Shown piece by piece: positions 43,291 to 52,708 of a stretch of DNA of 64,000 bases. Origin of the DNA: Methylomicrobium sp. wino1. GTDB lineage: Bacteria > Pseudomonadota > Gammaproteobacteria > Methylococcales > Methylomonadaceae. The stretch spans positions 4,960,001 to 5,024,000 of the forward strand of contig NZ_CP024202.1 in assembly GCF_003932755.1 (NCBI RefSeq). The letters run 5' to 3'. Under the pieces are notes generated by a model. It did not search any database. It saw nothing but the letters and a program-made list of their open reading frames with translations, and had not been told where the DNA came from. How positions within the stretch are numbered: position 1 is the stretch's first letter; the number at the start of each line of letters is the position of its first letter. A program made the position numbers and the translations under genes.

Positions 43291-45132
43291 ATGCGAACAT
43301 TCTTTCTAAGCCCATTGCTATTCATCGGCTTCCATATTCCGGCTTTGGCCGACTCGACCGCGGGCGAGACACCGTTACATTTACCTGAAATGCTGATCAC
43401 GGCAACTCGGTCGGACAGTCCCAAAGAACATCTGGCAACCGCCAGCACCGTCTATACGCGAAAAGACATCGAACGCCTTCAGGTCAACACCTTACCGGAA
43501 TTACTCCGGGGTTCGACCGGACTCGATATCACACAACAAGGCGGATACGGGAAAAACTCCAGCGTCTTCATACGCGGTACCAATTCCGGCCATGTCTTGG
43601 TCTTGGTCGACGGCATCCGCTTCGGTTCGGTCACCTCCGGTACCTCGCCGTTCGAACTGTTGCCGATCGATCAAATCGAACGCGTCGAGATCATTCGAGG
43701 TCCGCAATCCAGCCTTTGGGGCGCCGAAGCCTTGGGCGGCGTCATTCAAATTTTTACCAGCAAAGGCGCACAAAAAGAAAAGCCGACGATCACGATCGAT
43801 GCCGGCGGCGGTTCGTTCAATACCGCGAAGGCTTCGGGCACGATCAGCGGGCGTTATCAAAATAGTTGGTATACCCTCGGCGCGTCGCATTTCAATTCGC
43901 AAGGCTTCGATGCGCGACAACCGACTACCGGTTTTTTCGGGGTGGATGAGCCCGATAAAGACGGTTTCTATAATACCGGCCTCAATGCGCGATTGGGCCA
44001 CCGCTTCGATAACAATGCCGAAATCGAAGCCTCTTACATGCGCTCGGAAGGTCGCAACGACTTCGACGGAACGCCGAATAAAATGGAATTCGTCAATCAA
44101 GTCATTGGTCTGAGCGGCGCCATCGATGTCATCGACAATTGGCGCTCGACCTTACGGTTAGGGCAAAGCCGAGACGACGCCGACAATTTCAGCCCGGACG
44201 GCACGTTTTTTAGCCGTTTCGACAGCACGCGCTGGAATGCGAGTTGGGTAAATGCGATTCAATTATCGGACGATCATCAATTGACGCTCGGGGCCGATTA
44301 CCGTTTGGATGAAGCGGATAGTACGACCGACTTCACCGAGCTATCGCGTTACGATGTCGGCGTGTTCGGCGAATGGCACGGACGATTCTTCGACAACCAT
44401 CATCTCAACGGTTCGATTCGTTGGGATGAAAACGAAGCCTTCGGCGATTTCGTCACCGGCAGCATCGGCTGGCGTTCCAATTGGGATTACGGCATTAGTA
44501 CATTCGCGAATTTCGGCAACGGCTTCAAGGCCCCATCCTTCAACCAACTCTATTGGCCCGGTTTCGGCAACCCCAACTTGATGGCCGAAGAATCGAAATC
44601 GGTCGAGGTCGGACTCGCGGGTAATCACGACTGGCTACAGTGGGAGATTCGCGCTTATCATACCGACCTGGATAACTTGATCGTCAATGTCTTTGATCCG
44701 GTAACGTTTAACTTATCCGCCGAAAATATCGGCAAGGCCCAAATCGACGGTCTCGAAGCCGAAATCGGCATGCAAATTTTCGGTTGGAACGCCAAACTAG
44801 GCATGAATTTGCTCCGTCCGGTCGACCGGGAAACGAATAATCGTCTGCCACGCCGCACCGATAGAATGTTATCATTCGACCTATCCAGATCGTTCGGACC
44901 CGTCGACGTCGGTGCTTTGCTATTAGCCGAGGGTTATCGCTACGATGATGCCGCCAACACGACCAAAGTCAGCGGTTATGCGACCGTCGATTTACGTTCG
45001 GCCTATCACATCAATAAAAACTGGACCGTCAGCGCCCAATTGAATAATCTGTTGGATAAACAATACCAATTAGTCAACACCTACCACACGGCCGATCGAA
45101 ACTTTTTTGTTTCGATTCGCTATAATATCTAA
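43291..45132 (+). CDS. btuB: TonB-dependent vitamin B12 receptor BtuB
   Basis: 613 residues. Signal peptide (about 1-20), a TonB-box region (EMLITATRSDSPKEH), plug domain (about 45-160: LPELLRGSTGLDITQQGGYG, VFIRGTNSGHVLVLVDGIR) and a 22-strand barrel ending FFVSIRYNI. It takes up cobalamin across the outer membrane with energy from TonB. GAGGA precedes the ATG. The upstream riboswitch and downstream btuM support the B12 role. Confidence 0.95.
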   Translation: MRTFFLSPLLFIGFHIPALADSTAGETPLHLPEMLITATRSDSPKEHLATASTVYTRKDIERLQVNTLPELLRGSTGLDITQQGGYGKNSSVFIRGTNSGHVLVLVDGIRFGSVTSGTSPFELLPIDQIERVEIIRGPQSSLWGAEALGGVIQIFTSKGAQKEKPTITIDAGGGSFNTAKASGTISGRYQNSWYTLGASHFNSQGFDARQPTTGFFGVDEPDKDGFYNTGLNARLGHRFDNNAEIEASYMRSEGRNDFDGTPNKMEFVNQVIGLSGAIDVIDNWRSTLRLGQSRDDADNFSPDGTFFSRFDSTRWNASWVNAIQLSDDHQLTLGADYRLDEADSTTDFTELSRYDVGVFGEWHGRFFDNHHLNGSIRWDENEAFGDFVTGSIGWRSNWDYGISTFANFGNGFKAPSFNQLYWPGFGNPNLMAEESKSVEVGLAGNHDWLQWEIRAYHTDLDNLIVNVFDPVTFNLSAENIGKAQIDGLEAEIGMQIFGWNAKLGMNLLRPVDRETNNRLPRRTDRMLSFDLSRSFGPVDVGALLLAEGYRYDDAANTTKVSGYATVDLRSAYHINKNWTVSAQLNNLLDKQYQLVNTYHTADRNFFVSIRYNI

Positions 45133-45158
45133 AACTTAATTTTCCTGGAGAAATGACG

Positions 45159-45749
45159 ATGAATATCGCACAACGTTTACCTGTCCACAACTTACCGATT
45201 CAACCTGGCGCGATCGCTCTGATGTTGTTGATGGCGGCCACGCGCTCCAGCCATATCGGCACGCCTTTTCAATTGCCTGATGCCTCTTTGGCGGTATTTT
45301 TTCTGGCCGGAATTTGGTTTGGCGGCAGCCGGTTTTTTGCCGTTTTATTAGCCGAAGCGGCATTGATCGATTTTGTCGTGATTCAATTCTTCGGCGTCAG
45401 CAGTTTTTGCGTTTCGCCGGCCTATGCCTTTTTGATTCCGACTTATGCCGCAGCTTGGTTCGGCGGTAAAATGTGCTCCCAATTCAAAGAATTGAATTCA
45501 TCTGTACTATTAAAACAATTCGCAATTCTGCTTGCGGCAACGACGCTTGCATTTCTGATTTCCGAATTCAGCTTCTATTTGCTGTCGGGCCGTCACGATG
45601 CATTGGACTGGTCTGAGAAACTGAGCAAAATGGCCAATTTCTACCCGGCCTATATCAAATCGACCTTGATCTATGCGACCGCGATTTTCGGCGTAGTTGC
45701 ATTGCTGAAATCGTTACCGATTTTCAGCGAAGATCATAAAGGCGCTTGA
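45159..45749 (+). CDS. btuM: BtuM-like cobalamin transporter (solitary S-component)
   Basis: 196 residues from ATG 45159, preferred over ATG 45153 because CTGGAG lies eight bases before it. About six membrane segments. Residues match a small family of solitary ECF-type S-components for B12 (BtuM): His in ATRSSHIGTPF, Asp in ALIDFVV, Cys in VSSFCVSPAY and a Tyr five residues after that Cys. In the characterised BtuM a Cys with a His at similar spacing binds cobalt and removes the cyanide ligand; that is from memory of the family. It lies 26 bases after btuB. Confidence 0.78.
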   Translation: MNIAQRLPVHNLPIQPGAIALMLLMAATRSSHIGTPFQLPDASLAVFFLAGIWFGGSRFFAVLLAEAALIDFVVIQFFGVSSFCVSPAYAFLIPTYAAAWFGGKMCSQFKELNSSVLLKQFAILLAATTLAFLISEFSFYLLSGRHDALDWSEKLSKMANFYPAYIKSTLIYATAIFGVVALLKSLPIFSEDHKGA

Positions 45750-46261
45750 CTCTATACCCTTTGCTAGCCAATTTTCGGCCTGGAAATCGGGATCAGGGAA
45801 TCGCTCCCACAATAGAATATTCATCGTTCCTACGCTCTGCGTCACTGCCATTAAGTTAAGCCGTTCGTGGTGAGCCTGTCGAACCATGGACGGCTTAACT
45901 TATCGACCCAGGCTTTTCCATTCACCCTTCGACAGGCTCAGGGCGAACGGAAAAATCCTTAACTTAATGGCAGTGACGCTCTGCGTGGGAACGCATCCCG
46001 GGACACTCTGCGTCCCCATAGGTCGATAATACAGGCAAGAGCAACGAATATGCTCTCTACAATTTCTCAAATCCAACTACAAGCCGCAGTCGACGCGGAG
46101 CGTCTAAAGCGGCATTCCCACGCAAAACGTGGGAACGATGAATAGTGAAATGCTTTTTCTAGGATAGTGAGGAGCGCCGCCTATGAAGTCGGCTCGCGAA
46201 CCATCTACCCCTATTTCAAATATGTCATTCGGACAGTCGTTTATAGTCTCTTGCCGGCGCA
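45750..46261. repeat. Nested inverted repeats between btuM and RMD1 gene
   Basis: Outer arms CTGCGTCACTGCCATTAAG and CTTAATGGCAGTGACG (about 45837-45985) enclose an inner pair of GTTCG-rich elements (GGTGAGCCTGTCGAAC and TTCGACAGGCTCAGGGCGAA). A GGGATCAGGGAATCGCTCCC unit is at about 45788. The rest shows no gene. Confidence 0.75.
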
Positions 46262-47056
46262 TCAAAAAAACCTGTCTACCAAAGACATCACAATTTCAAC
46301 CGCTATCAAATAAATAATGATCCACTCGAGAAACGACGAATGCTGATGTTTTTGCTCGTCGGCCAGCATTTCCAACAATTCGTGTATCGTCTCGAGTTTT
46401 TTCGACAATACTTCGGTGCGCGGCTGAATTTCGAGATAATTGGCCGCCATCGAATAAATGCTCTGGTACTCCGGATGCTCCCAGAAAAACTCGGGCGTAT
46501 CGAGCAGATCGTAATTCAGAATGATATCGCTCTTGGTTAGAAACAATTGCCCCCGGATCATCGCGGTGGCTTTTCTGCCGAGTTGTATCTTCCCTTCCCT
46601 GGCCAAGGATTCGGGCAAATGACTGGTTTCGCGGATCGTATTGATCGCATGGCTTTCGAATGCGGCCAGTTTGATCGACTGAGCCATTGCATGGGACACT
46701 GCCAGAAGCACCATCTGATCGGCGTCGATCAGTTCGATATGATCGCTTTGTATCCGGTATTTTTCGGAGTTCGTTTCGTAGCTGAAATTGTCTTCCTGCG
46801 GCTCGGCATCGGGCTTGATCGCGAAGTCTAGTAACAAATCATGAAGATTGCGCCGCTCGTCCAAACTCACGTTCCAATGCACGGCGACGCCGTAAGCGAA
46901 TACGATTGAGCAGCCGCTTTTATAGTCGACGACCAAGGAATTTCTAAACGCCTTGACGCGTCCCGACATCAACATTTTCTCGCGCAATGCCGGGAAATCG
47001 AAGGATTGCCCGAGGCAAACGGTTAAACAGTGTCTGATAGAACGATCGCTGGTCAT
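46262..47056 (-). CDS. RMD1/DUF155-family membrane protein
   Basis: 264 residues from ATG 47056, preferred over an in-frame start at 47086 because AGGAAAG precedes it. The RMD1/DUF155 core is present (VFAYGVAVHWNV, then LLAVSHAMAQSIKLAAFE and LDTPEFFWEHPEYQSIY). A single C-terminal membrane helix (EWIIIYLIAVEIVMSLVDRF) anchors it. Its biochemical role is unknown. It follows the GNAT-C39 gene by 13 bases and completes a three-gene operon. Confidence 0.85.
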   Translation of the reverse strand: MTSDRSIRHCLTVCLGQSFDFPALREKMLMSGRVKAFRNSLVVDYKSGCSIVFAYGVAVHWNVSLDERRNLHDLLLDFAIKPDAEPQEDNFSYETNSEKYRIQSDHIELIDADQMVLLAVSHAMAQSIKLAAFESHAINTIRETSHLPESLAREGKIQLGRKATAMIRGQLFLTKSDIILNYDLLDTPEFFWEHPEYQSIYSMAANYLEIQPRTEVLSKKLETIHELLEMLADEQKHQHSSFLEWIIIYLIAVEIVMSLVDRFF

Positions 47057-47069
47057 AACTTTCCTTTCT

Positions 47070-48203
47070 TCATTCGCGCCGCGCAATGATCACGACGGCT
47101 CTGAGCTGGCTACGCCCGAACCGGGACATCGCCAAAAATTCGGCTTTCGGAACCGGCACGTAAAAATTATCCGCTTCGCTGGCATGCTGCTCGGTATCGA
47201 CATCGGGGTCGTGCAGATAAATAAAGTGCGGATCGTGTGCGGTCACAACCACCCAATGCGGCGCCTTGTTGCGATTGATCCGGTAAGTGCTGATCAAAAT
47301 CAACGGAATATGACCGGCATCCAGATGCCCAGTCAATCCCTCGAGCGTGATTTTATCGAAATGCATGCGCACATCGGTTTGCTCGAGCTGGCGCAGAAAA
47401 TCCTTCTGCACCAGACTGATGACCTCACGTTTTTCGGGATTGCGCACGCTGTCGATAAACAAGACGTCTTGATGACTCAGATACACATCAACAGCAAAAC
47501 CCCGCCGCCAAGCCGCCAGAGCCAAGCCATGAGGCCCGCATCCACCGTGCCCGGAGGTCATAAAAATCGTCGTCGATTCGCGCCAAATTTGCAGTTCATG
47601 CGCCTGCGTCAACGCAATGTCCGGATTGAGTCCCGCCATCGCCATCAACAGCCCCGAAGGTCCGCAACTGAAGTCGGTCGTTTGCCGGTAGAACGGCACG
47701 TTCAGGCGGGTTTCCGGATGCGGATAGATGATTCGTTTCTCGAAGCACAGCGCCTCGCTGTGATCTTCATAATAATCTTTTTTAGTATCGAATTGCCGAT
47801 AACCTTGTTTCCGGTACAGCGCGATCGCTTGTTGATTATCGGGGCGAACTTCGAGCCTCAAATACACGCAGTCGCGCTCTCGAGCGCGTGCTTCCGAGTG
47901 ATTGAGCAGACCCACGCCAATTCCAAGCCCTCGGTATTCGGGTAACACCGCGAATGAATAGAGCCTTGCCAGTGAAGCGCCTCTGCGATACAACAACAGC
48001 GCATATCCCGCCGCTTTATCTTCGATTTCCGCCAGAATGATATCGGCATTGGCTCTTTCCAGCATCCAGTGAAAATTGCGCGAGGTTAATTTATCCTGCG
48101 TAAAACAAGCATTTTCAATCGCTAGCAATTGCCGAACATCATTTTTGACCGCACTACGAAACACGATTTTCGGTGATCCTTCGGCGCTCGCAAAATCAGT
48201 CAT
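47070..48203 (-). CDS. GNAT acetyltransferase fused to C39-like peptidase
   Basis: 377 residues. N-terminal GNAT domain (about 10-155) with the acetyl-CoA loop FAVLPEYRGLGIGVGLL. C-terminal papain-like C39 domain (about 165-375) with Cys in TTDFSCGPSGLLMAMAG, His in APHWVVVTAHD and Asp nearby in DPHFIYLHDPD, so the peptidase looks active. The fusion is an established architecture linked to RimK-type ATP-grasp ligases. It is 6 bases downstream of the M14-like gene. Confidence 0.92.
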   Translation of the reverse strand: MTDFASAEGSPKIVFRSAVKNDVRQLLAIENACFTQDKLTSRNFHWMLERANADIILAEIEDKAAGYALLLYRRGASLARLYSFAVLPEYRGLGIGVGLLNHSEARARERDCVYLRLEVRPDNQQAIALYRKQGYRQFDTKKDYYEDHSEALCFEKRIIYPHPETRLNVPFYRQTTDFSCGPSGLLMAMAGLNPDIALTQAHELQIWRESTTIFMTSGHGGCGPHGLALAAWRRGFAVDVYLSHQDVLFIDSVRNPEKREVISLVQKDFLRQLEQTDVRMHFDKITLEGLTGHLDAGHIPLILISTYRINRNKAPHWVVVTAHDPHFIYLHDPDVDTEQHASEADNFYVPVPKAEFLAMSRFGRSQLRAVVIIARRE

Positions 48204-48209
48204 TATCCG

Positions 48210-49298
48210 TTAATCCATATCCGCCAATCCATCAAGCGCCTGCTTTAACACTTGTTCACTACGAAACATCACCATTTCCTGCCAATCTCGTTTATCCGGA
48301 TAAAAATAATCCCGGATCTGTTGGCGTATCGGATGATTAAGCTGCCTTGTTTCCGGATTTCTGTGCCAAAGATAATTTTCTTTGCGTAGCACCTCGAACA
48401 GTGCATCGAGCGAATAGGTGCCGAATTCCAAAGTAATATAACAGCCGCGATCACCCAGAACCTTATGCCAAGCATAATCCAGCAAGCCCAACTTAGGCAC
48501 CGAAGTCGATGTCCCTAGCGCCGGCTCGGTGACGCTATCGCCGAACCAGCGTTTCGCCAAGGTCGCGGCCTTGGAGTCAGGCGAATGATCCGAAATGACC
48601 TCACCATAACCGTAAGGCCCTAATCCTGAATGAATATCGACCACCGCGATTCGTTGCCGATTCGCCAAATCGAATTCGCGCATCACGGTCTCGACCACTT
48701 GTCTCGACCAAGTAGAGGTCGCACCGCCATAAAACAAGCCTTGCGGATATTCGTATTGACCGCCGCTGATCGCTTCCTCGGTCTTGCGTTGGCCGTAAAG
48801 TTTCCGATAATTGTTGATTGTTTGTATTGCGCTTTTTTCGTTCGCGTCGGACCAATGCTTCGGCAGCAACACATCGGCCAATTCTCGATAACCTAGATTG
48901 ACAGGGCTATTGGAAAAGTCGATGAAGTTACGATTCAAATCGACATTATCTTCGTTGACGCGGCGCAAATGAGCAAAGCCGAATGGATTCAAGGCATGAA
49001 TGAACAACACTGCGGTATCGCTTGTAGGCAGCGGTGCGTGCCTGAGCCAATTGATTTGCGCTGCGGAACCGCAAAAGCCTTCGACACCATGGGTCGCGCT
49101 AATAATCACCAACACCTTACTGACCTGTTCTCCACCGAGCCAAAACACCTCGGTCGACAACGGTTGATTGTCGTCAGCTAACAATGCATGTTGAAAACGC
49201 CTCAAATGGCCGGGCTGGCTTGAACAGGCGGACAGAAACTTTTCGCGTGCGTCGAAATAGTCTGTGGAAAAGCTTTCTAGGTCGTAATGGTTCGGCAT
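48210..49298 (-). CDS. DUF2817 M14-like zinc carboxypeptidase
   Basis: 362 residues from ATG 49298 (MPNHYDLESFSTDYF); the in-frame start at 49361 is less likely. The M14-type pattern is visible: ISATHGVEGFCG (zinc His/Glu), ALNPFGFAHLRRVNEDNVDL, VVDIHSGLGPYG (zinc His) and ITLEFGTYS (catalytic Glu). It probably trims peptides or amide-linked products. It leads the operon with the GNAT-C39 and RMD1 genes. Confidence 0.86.
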   Translation of the reverse strand: MPNHYDLESFSTDYFDAREKFLSACSSQPGHLRRFQHALLADDNQPLSTEVFWLGGEQVSKVLVIISATHGVEGFCGSAAQINWLRHAPLPTSDTAVLFIHALNPFGFAHLRRVNEDNVDLNRNFIDFSNSPVNLGYRELADVLLPKHWSDANEKSAIQTINNYRKLYGQRKTEEAISGGQYEYPQGLFYGGATSTWSRQVVETVMREFDLANRQRIAVVDIHSGLGPYGYGEVISDHSPDSKAATLAKRWFGDSVTEPALGTSTSVPKLGLLDYAWHKVLGDRGCYITLEFGTYSLDALFEVLRKENYLWHRNPETRQLNHPIRQQIRDYFYPDKRDWQEMVMFRSEQVLKQALDGLADMD

Positions 49299-49874
49299 GT
49301 TGTATTTATCCGGTTTGCTGAAAATAATAAGGGACGCGTTGGGTACGTTGCGCGTAACCAATTTCGGCTCCTACCGAATCCATACGCATCAAGCTAAAAA
49401 CAGCCAACCCATATCCGCTCTTTCCCAAGTTGCTATTAAAGCACGTAGCCCGTATGCAGCGTAGCGGAATACGGGAATGGCGTGGCTCCGAGTTTCCCGG
49501 ATTGCGCTACGCTCCATCCGGGCTACGCTACTTACCTCTTAGCTATTGCGACCTCGACATCATTTTTTGTTACCTAAAGCACCCGACTTTCCCTCACCTA
49601 GCGTTAGGTGAGGGACGATCTGGGGATCGCTCCCACAGAACATATACTCATCGTAGATCGAAATTCGGCACTGGGGCCCGTCAAAGGACGCCGTGGCTAC
49701 ATCCATGGCTCTCCAGCCCCTAGCCTAGCGTTAGGTGAGGGGCCGAGAACCCCGGCGCATTTTTAGGCACTGCCGAAATTTGAAGTGCGAAAGTTATACC
49801 GAACCCTCAACAAAGCTCATAGTTCCCGGACGTTATTTATCACGAAATCCTAAGCCTACTTGAATTTTCCCGTC
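49299..49874. repeat. Spacer between RimK-like gene and DUF2817
   Basis: No gene. 49440-49530 is a hairpin with AGCCCGTATGCAGCGTAGCG and CGCTACGCTCCATCCGGGCT. At 49590-49650 CTCACCTAGCGTTAGGTGAG adjoins a GATCTGGGGATCGCTCCC unit. Another CTAGCGTTAGGTGAGG copy is near 49724. The gap is long enough that the RimK-like gene likely has a separate transcript. Confidence 0.7.
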
Positions 49875-51362
49875 TCAAGCATAAGCACTATGTTTACGCT
49901 CCAATCGGCGTACAAACTCCTCCATGATGATGCGATACAAATCATCGCCTAGATAATCGTCCTCGACACCGCTGTCGATACTCGGATTATCGTTGATCTC
50001 GATGATTACATTGTTGCCTTCGACTTGTTTCATATCGACACCGTAAAATCCGTTGCCGATCAGTTTAACCGCTTTGGTCGCTGTTTTTATAACATCCTTT
50101 GGTACATCGTGAACAGCCAGCGTTTCGAAGCCTCCGCTTTTGCCATTGGCTTTATCGCTGCTATGGTTGTAGATTTGCCAATGCCCGCGCGCCATGAAAT
50201 ATTTACAAGCATAAATCGGTCGGTTGTTTAAAAATCCGATTCGCCAGTCGTAGTCGGTCAACACGTATTCCTGCACCAACAATATGGCGGATTCTCTGAA
50301 TAACTCGCGGCATTGGTTTTCCAACTCGTCGCGGCCATGTGCCTTGACCACACCGCGAGAAAACGAACCATGAGGAATCTTGAGCACCAGCGGATAACCG
50401 AAACGCTGTTCCAATTCGTCGAAATCCAACGGCTTGTCGCGTATGATCAACTGCGTTTTCGGCGTCGGAACGCCATGCGCACTCAATAAGTCAGCCAAAA
50501 ATACCTTATTCGCACATTTCAGAATCGAATCGGGATCGTCCAACACCACCAAGCCTTCACTCTCTGCCCGCTTGGCAAAACGGTAAGTATGATGATCGAT
50601 CGCGGTCGTTTCGCGGATGAACAAGGCATCGTACTCCAAAAGCCGTGCAAAATCGTTTTTATCGATCAGATCGACATCCAATCCCAACTCATTACCGGCT
50701 TTGATGAAGTTTTTCAGGGCTTTCGCATCGCTCGGCGGAAACTCCTCTTGCGGATTGTAGAGAATCGCCATTTCGAAGCGAAACCGTTTGCGCGAACGGG
50801 GTTTTCGCCAAATCTTACGACTGTAAGCATCGATCGCTTCCGCGAATTGATTTTGTTCGTTTTCATTCAATTCGGCTAGATTTCCCGGCGTAATTCCAAC
50901 AATCTCCCAACGTTCGCCGCGCTTGAATTCGACATTCAGAATCGGGCTGGGATAGAGCTCAAACAAACGCCTGGCCAATTTCTCAAGCGGCGGATAAGAC
51001 ACTTTACCGAAAAATATTTTTATACCGAAATATTCCGTATCGGGTTGTCCGTAACCTGCCGGATGCTTACCCAGGTATTTATCGAGATTGTTATCGTAAA
51101 GACGATAATAATGATGATTGGCCAAATCGTTGATGCTGCGAATCGACGGAATTACCCGTTGGCCGCGCGCTTCGGCCAACAGCGAACAATAATAACCGGT
51201 ACCCAGATAATCATAATCTCGGCATAAGTTGATTACTTGTGTCTTACCGGCTTTTTTACTTTCCGGCAATGTCAGATAAGCCTCGACTGTAACAAGGTCG
51301 CTACTCGGATAATAAGGCGCCCAGTCTTCCAGGCGATCGACAACGATATATAAAGAATGCAT
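49875..51362 (-). CDS. RimK-like ATP-grasp ligase with RLAN domain
   Basis: 495 residues. N-terminal RLAN-type domain (about 1-150: VVDRLEDWAPYYPSSDLVTVE, shortened view) followed by a RimK-type ATP-grasp domain (about 285-485). ATP-binding and metal motifs are visible: LVLKIPHGSFSRGVVKA, LVQEYVLTDYDWRIG and VIIEINDNPSIDSGVEDD. Such ligases form amide bonds with an amino-acid or peptide. Nearby GNAT-C39 and M14-like peptidases suggest a peptide or protein tagging/trimming pathway. Confidence 0.92.
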   Translation of the reverse strand: MHSLYIVVDRLEDWAPYYPSSDLVTVEAYLTLPESKKAGKTQVINLCRDYDYLGTGYYCSLLAEARGQRVIPSIRSINDLANHHYYRLYDNNLDKYLGKHPAGYGQPDTEYFGIKIFFGKVSYPPLEKLARRLFELYPSPILNVEFKRGERWEIVGITPGNLAELNENEQNQFAEAIDAYSRKIWRKPRSRKRFRFEMAILYNPQEEFPPSDAKALKNFIKAGNELGLDVDLIDKNDFARLLEYDALFIRETTAIDHHTYRFAKRAESEGLVVLDDPDSILKCANKVFLADLLSAHGVPTPKTQLIIRDKPLDFDELEQRFGYPLVLKIPHGSFSRGVVKAHGRDELENQCRELFRESAILLVQEYVLTDYDWRIGFLNNRPIYACKYFMARGHWQIYNHSSDKANGKSGGFETLAVHDVPKDVIKTATKAVKLIGNGFYGVDMKQVEGNNVIIEINDNPSIDSGVEDDYLGDDLYRIIMEEFVRRLERKHSAYA

Positions 51363-52399
51363 GGGCTCCGCCTGGGAAATGAAATAGAGGTCTGGAAATA
51401 CTAATGCCGTCCAATTACGAGAACAGCTTTTCTCTGAACCGCGGGTTCATACAAAACGAAGGAAGTCCAGAAAGGCGGCAATCTAAAGCATTAAGAATAT
51501 TTACGCAAGATTCAACTTATGCCTATAACCAGCTTTTATAAAATAAGACTAGCCTAGCCTTAACAAATGTAGTGCCTATGGTCTATGCTATTGAATCATA
51601 AGAATTAAAAAACACGCAAAAAATGGCTTTGCAGCGCAATAATATTCGATAGCTTATGTTCGGAAATGTAACTATTCAGGCCCCGGCAATTATCGTTCCC
51701 ATGCTCTGCGCCACTGTCATTAAGTTAAGAGAAACCCGTCATTCCGCCATGGATGGCAGGCTTTTGAGGCACAGTAGAGCCTTAATGCGGACATTATACC
51801 TTTCGCACTTCAAATTTCGGCAGTGGCGGAGGAGGCCTCGGGGTGCTTGGTAAAGGCTTTGCCAGCATGGAGCTGGCATAAAGCCTACATGGACGTATTT
51901 ACCCAGCACCTAAATAAGCCATGATTTTGAATCATTGCCAAAGATCTATGGAATTTAGGTGCTGGGTTTACGGCGTCCTTTGACGGGCACCCCGAGGCCG
52001 AATTTTCATCTACGATGAGTATACTTATTTCTGTGACGGCTTACTTAATGACAGTGACGCAGAACATAGTATGTAGGGTACGCTATGCGTACCAGGGTAC
52101 CCCCGCGATGTTCATGTGCCAACCGAGCCGCCAAGGCATGGCTTTGGTAGGCGTAGCGTACCCTACATTTTATGTATACCTAATGATAAATCGGGTAGTT
52201 ATTTGTTACGAAACCCTTAAGAAGAATTGCGAAATGGAGCGCGATACGGTCCCTGAGTACATGAATCACTTAACCAGTCGACCCGATAGGTTGCAACGTT
52301 GGCGTCGCTCCCTCAGAAGCTGTTTATTTGAACGATTTTGAAAGGGTGCCGATGGGTACAGGCCAGGGCGCGCGGAGCGCTCCCCGACCTTCTGGACAA
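51363..52399. repeat. Repeat-filled spacer upstream of the RimK-like gene
   Basis: No gene. 51770-52015 contains the CCCAGCACCTAAATT hairpin (51901-51970) with the flanks CATGGACGTATTTA and ACGGCGTCCTTTGACGGGC. 52075-52165 is an inverted pair around GTAGGGTACGCTATGCGTAC and GTAGCGTACCCTAC. 51410-51650 shows nothing I can support beyond the start region of the ligase gene. Confidence 0.7.
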
Positions 52400-52708
52400 T
52401 TACCAGCCTTTCTTAGCCTGTTCCAGCACATAGGCCGAAACGCTTTCGATTTCCTCTTGACTAAGAGTAGACGCAAATCCCGGCATTGGGGCCTTGCCTG
52501 CAGAAACCAGTTTTTTTATTGCATCCAAAGAATTCACGCCGTTTTTTTCCAAACTCTCCGAAGAGAGAGTTTTATCCGGATTCATGACGTTTTTACCGCC
52601 GGCATGACAAGCGGCGCAATTTTTATTAAAAACATCATTGGCCTGAGCAACGCCTACCGCAGTTAAAGACAGCGCTGAAAATAAAGCGATTTTTAAAGAT
52701 TTACTCAT
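52400..52708 (-). CDS. Small periplasmic cytochrome c (c553/c6-like)
   Basis: 102 residues with a signal peptide (about 1-23, ending VAQAND). One heme-binding CAACH (about 32-36) and an axial Met in APMPGF (about 74). The size and the EEIESVSAYVLEQAKKGW end match class I small electron carriers. It would shuttle electrons in the periplasm. It stands alone among repeats; the partner enzyme is not in the window. Confidence 0.92.
   Translation of the reverse strand: MSKSLKIALFSALSLTAVGVAQANDVFNKNCAACHAGGKNVMNPDKTLSSESLEKNGVNSLDAIKKLVSAGKAPMPGFASTLSQEEIESVSAYVLEQAKKGW

Noticed and set aside
43501-44113. Long frames inside btuB on both strands
   Set aside because: They are shadows of the btuB frame, which has clear TonB receptor features throughout.
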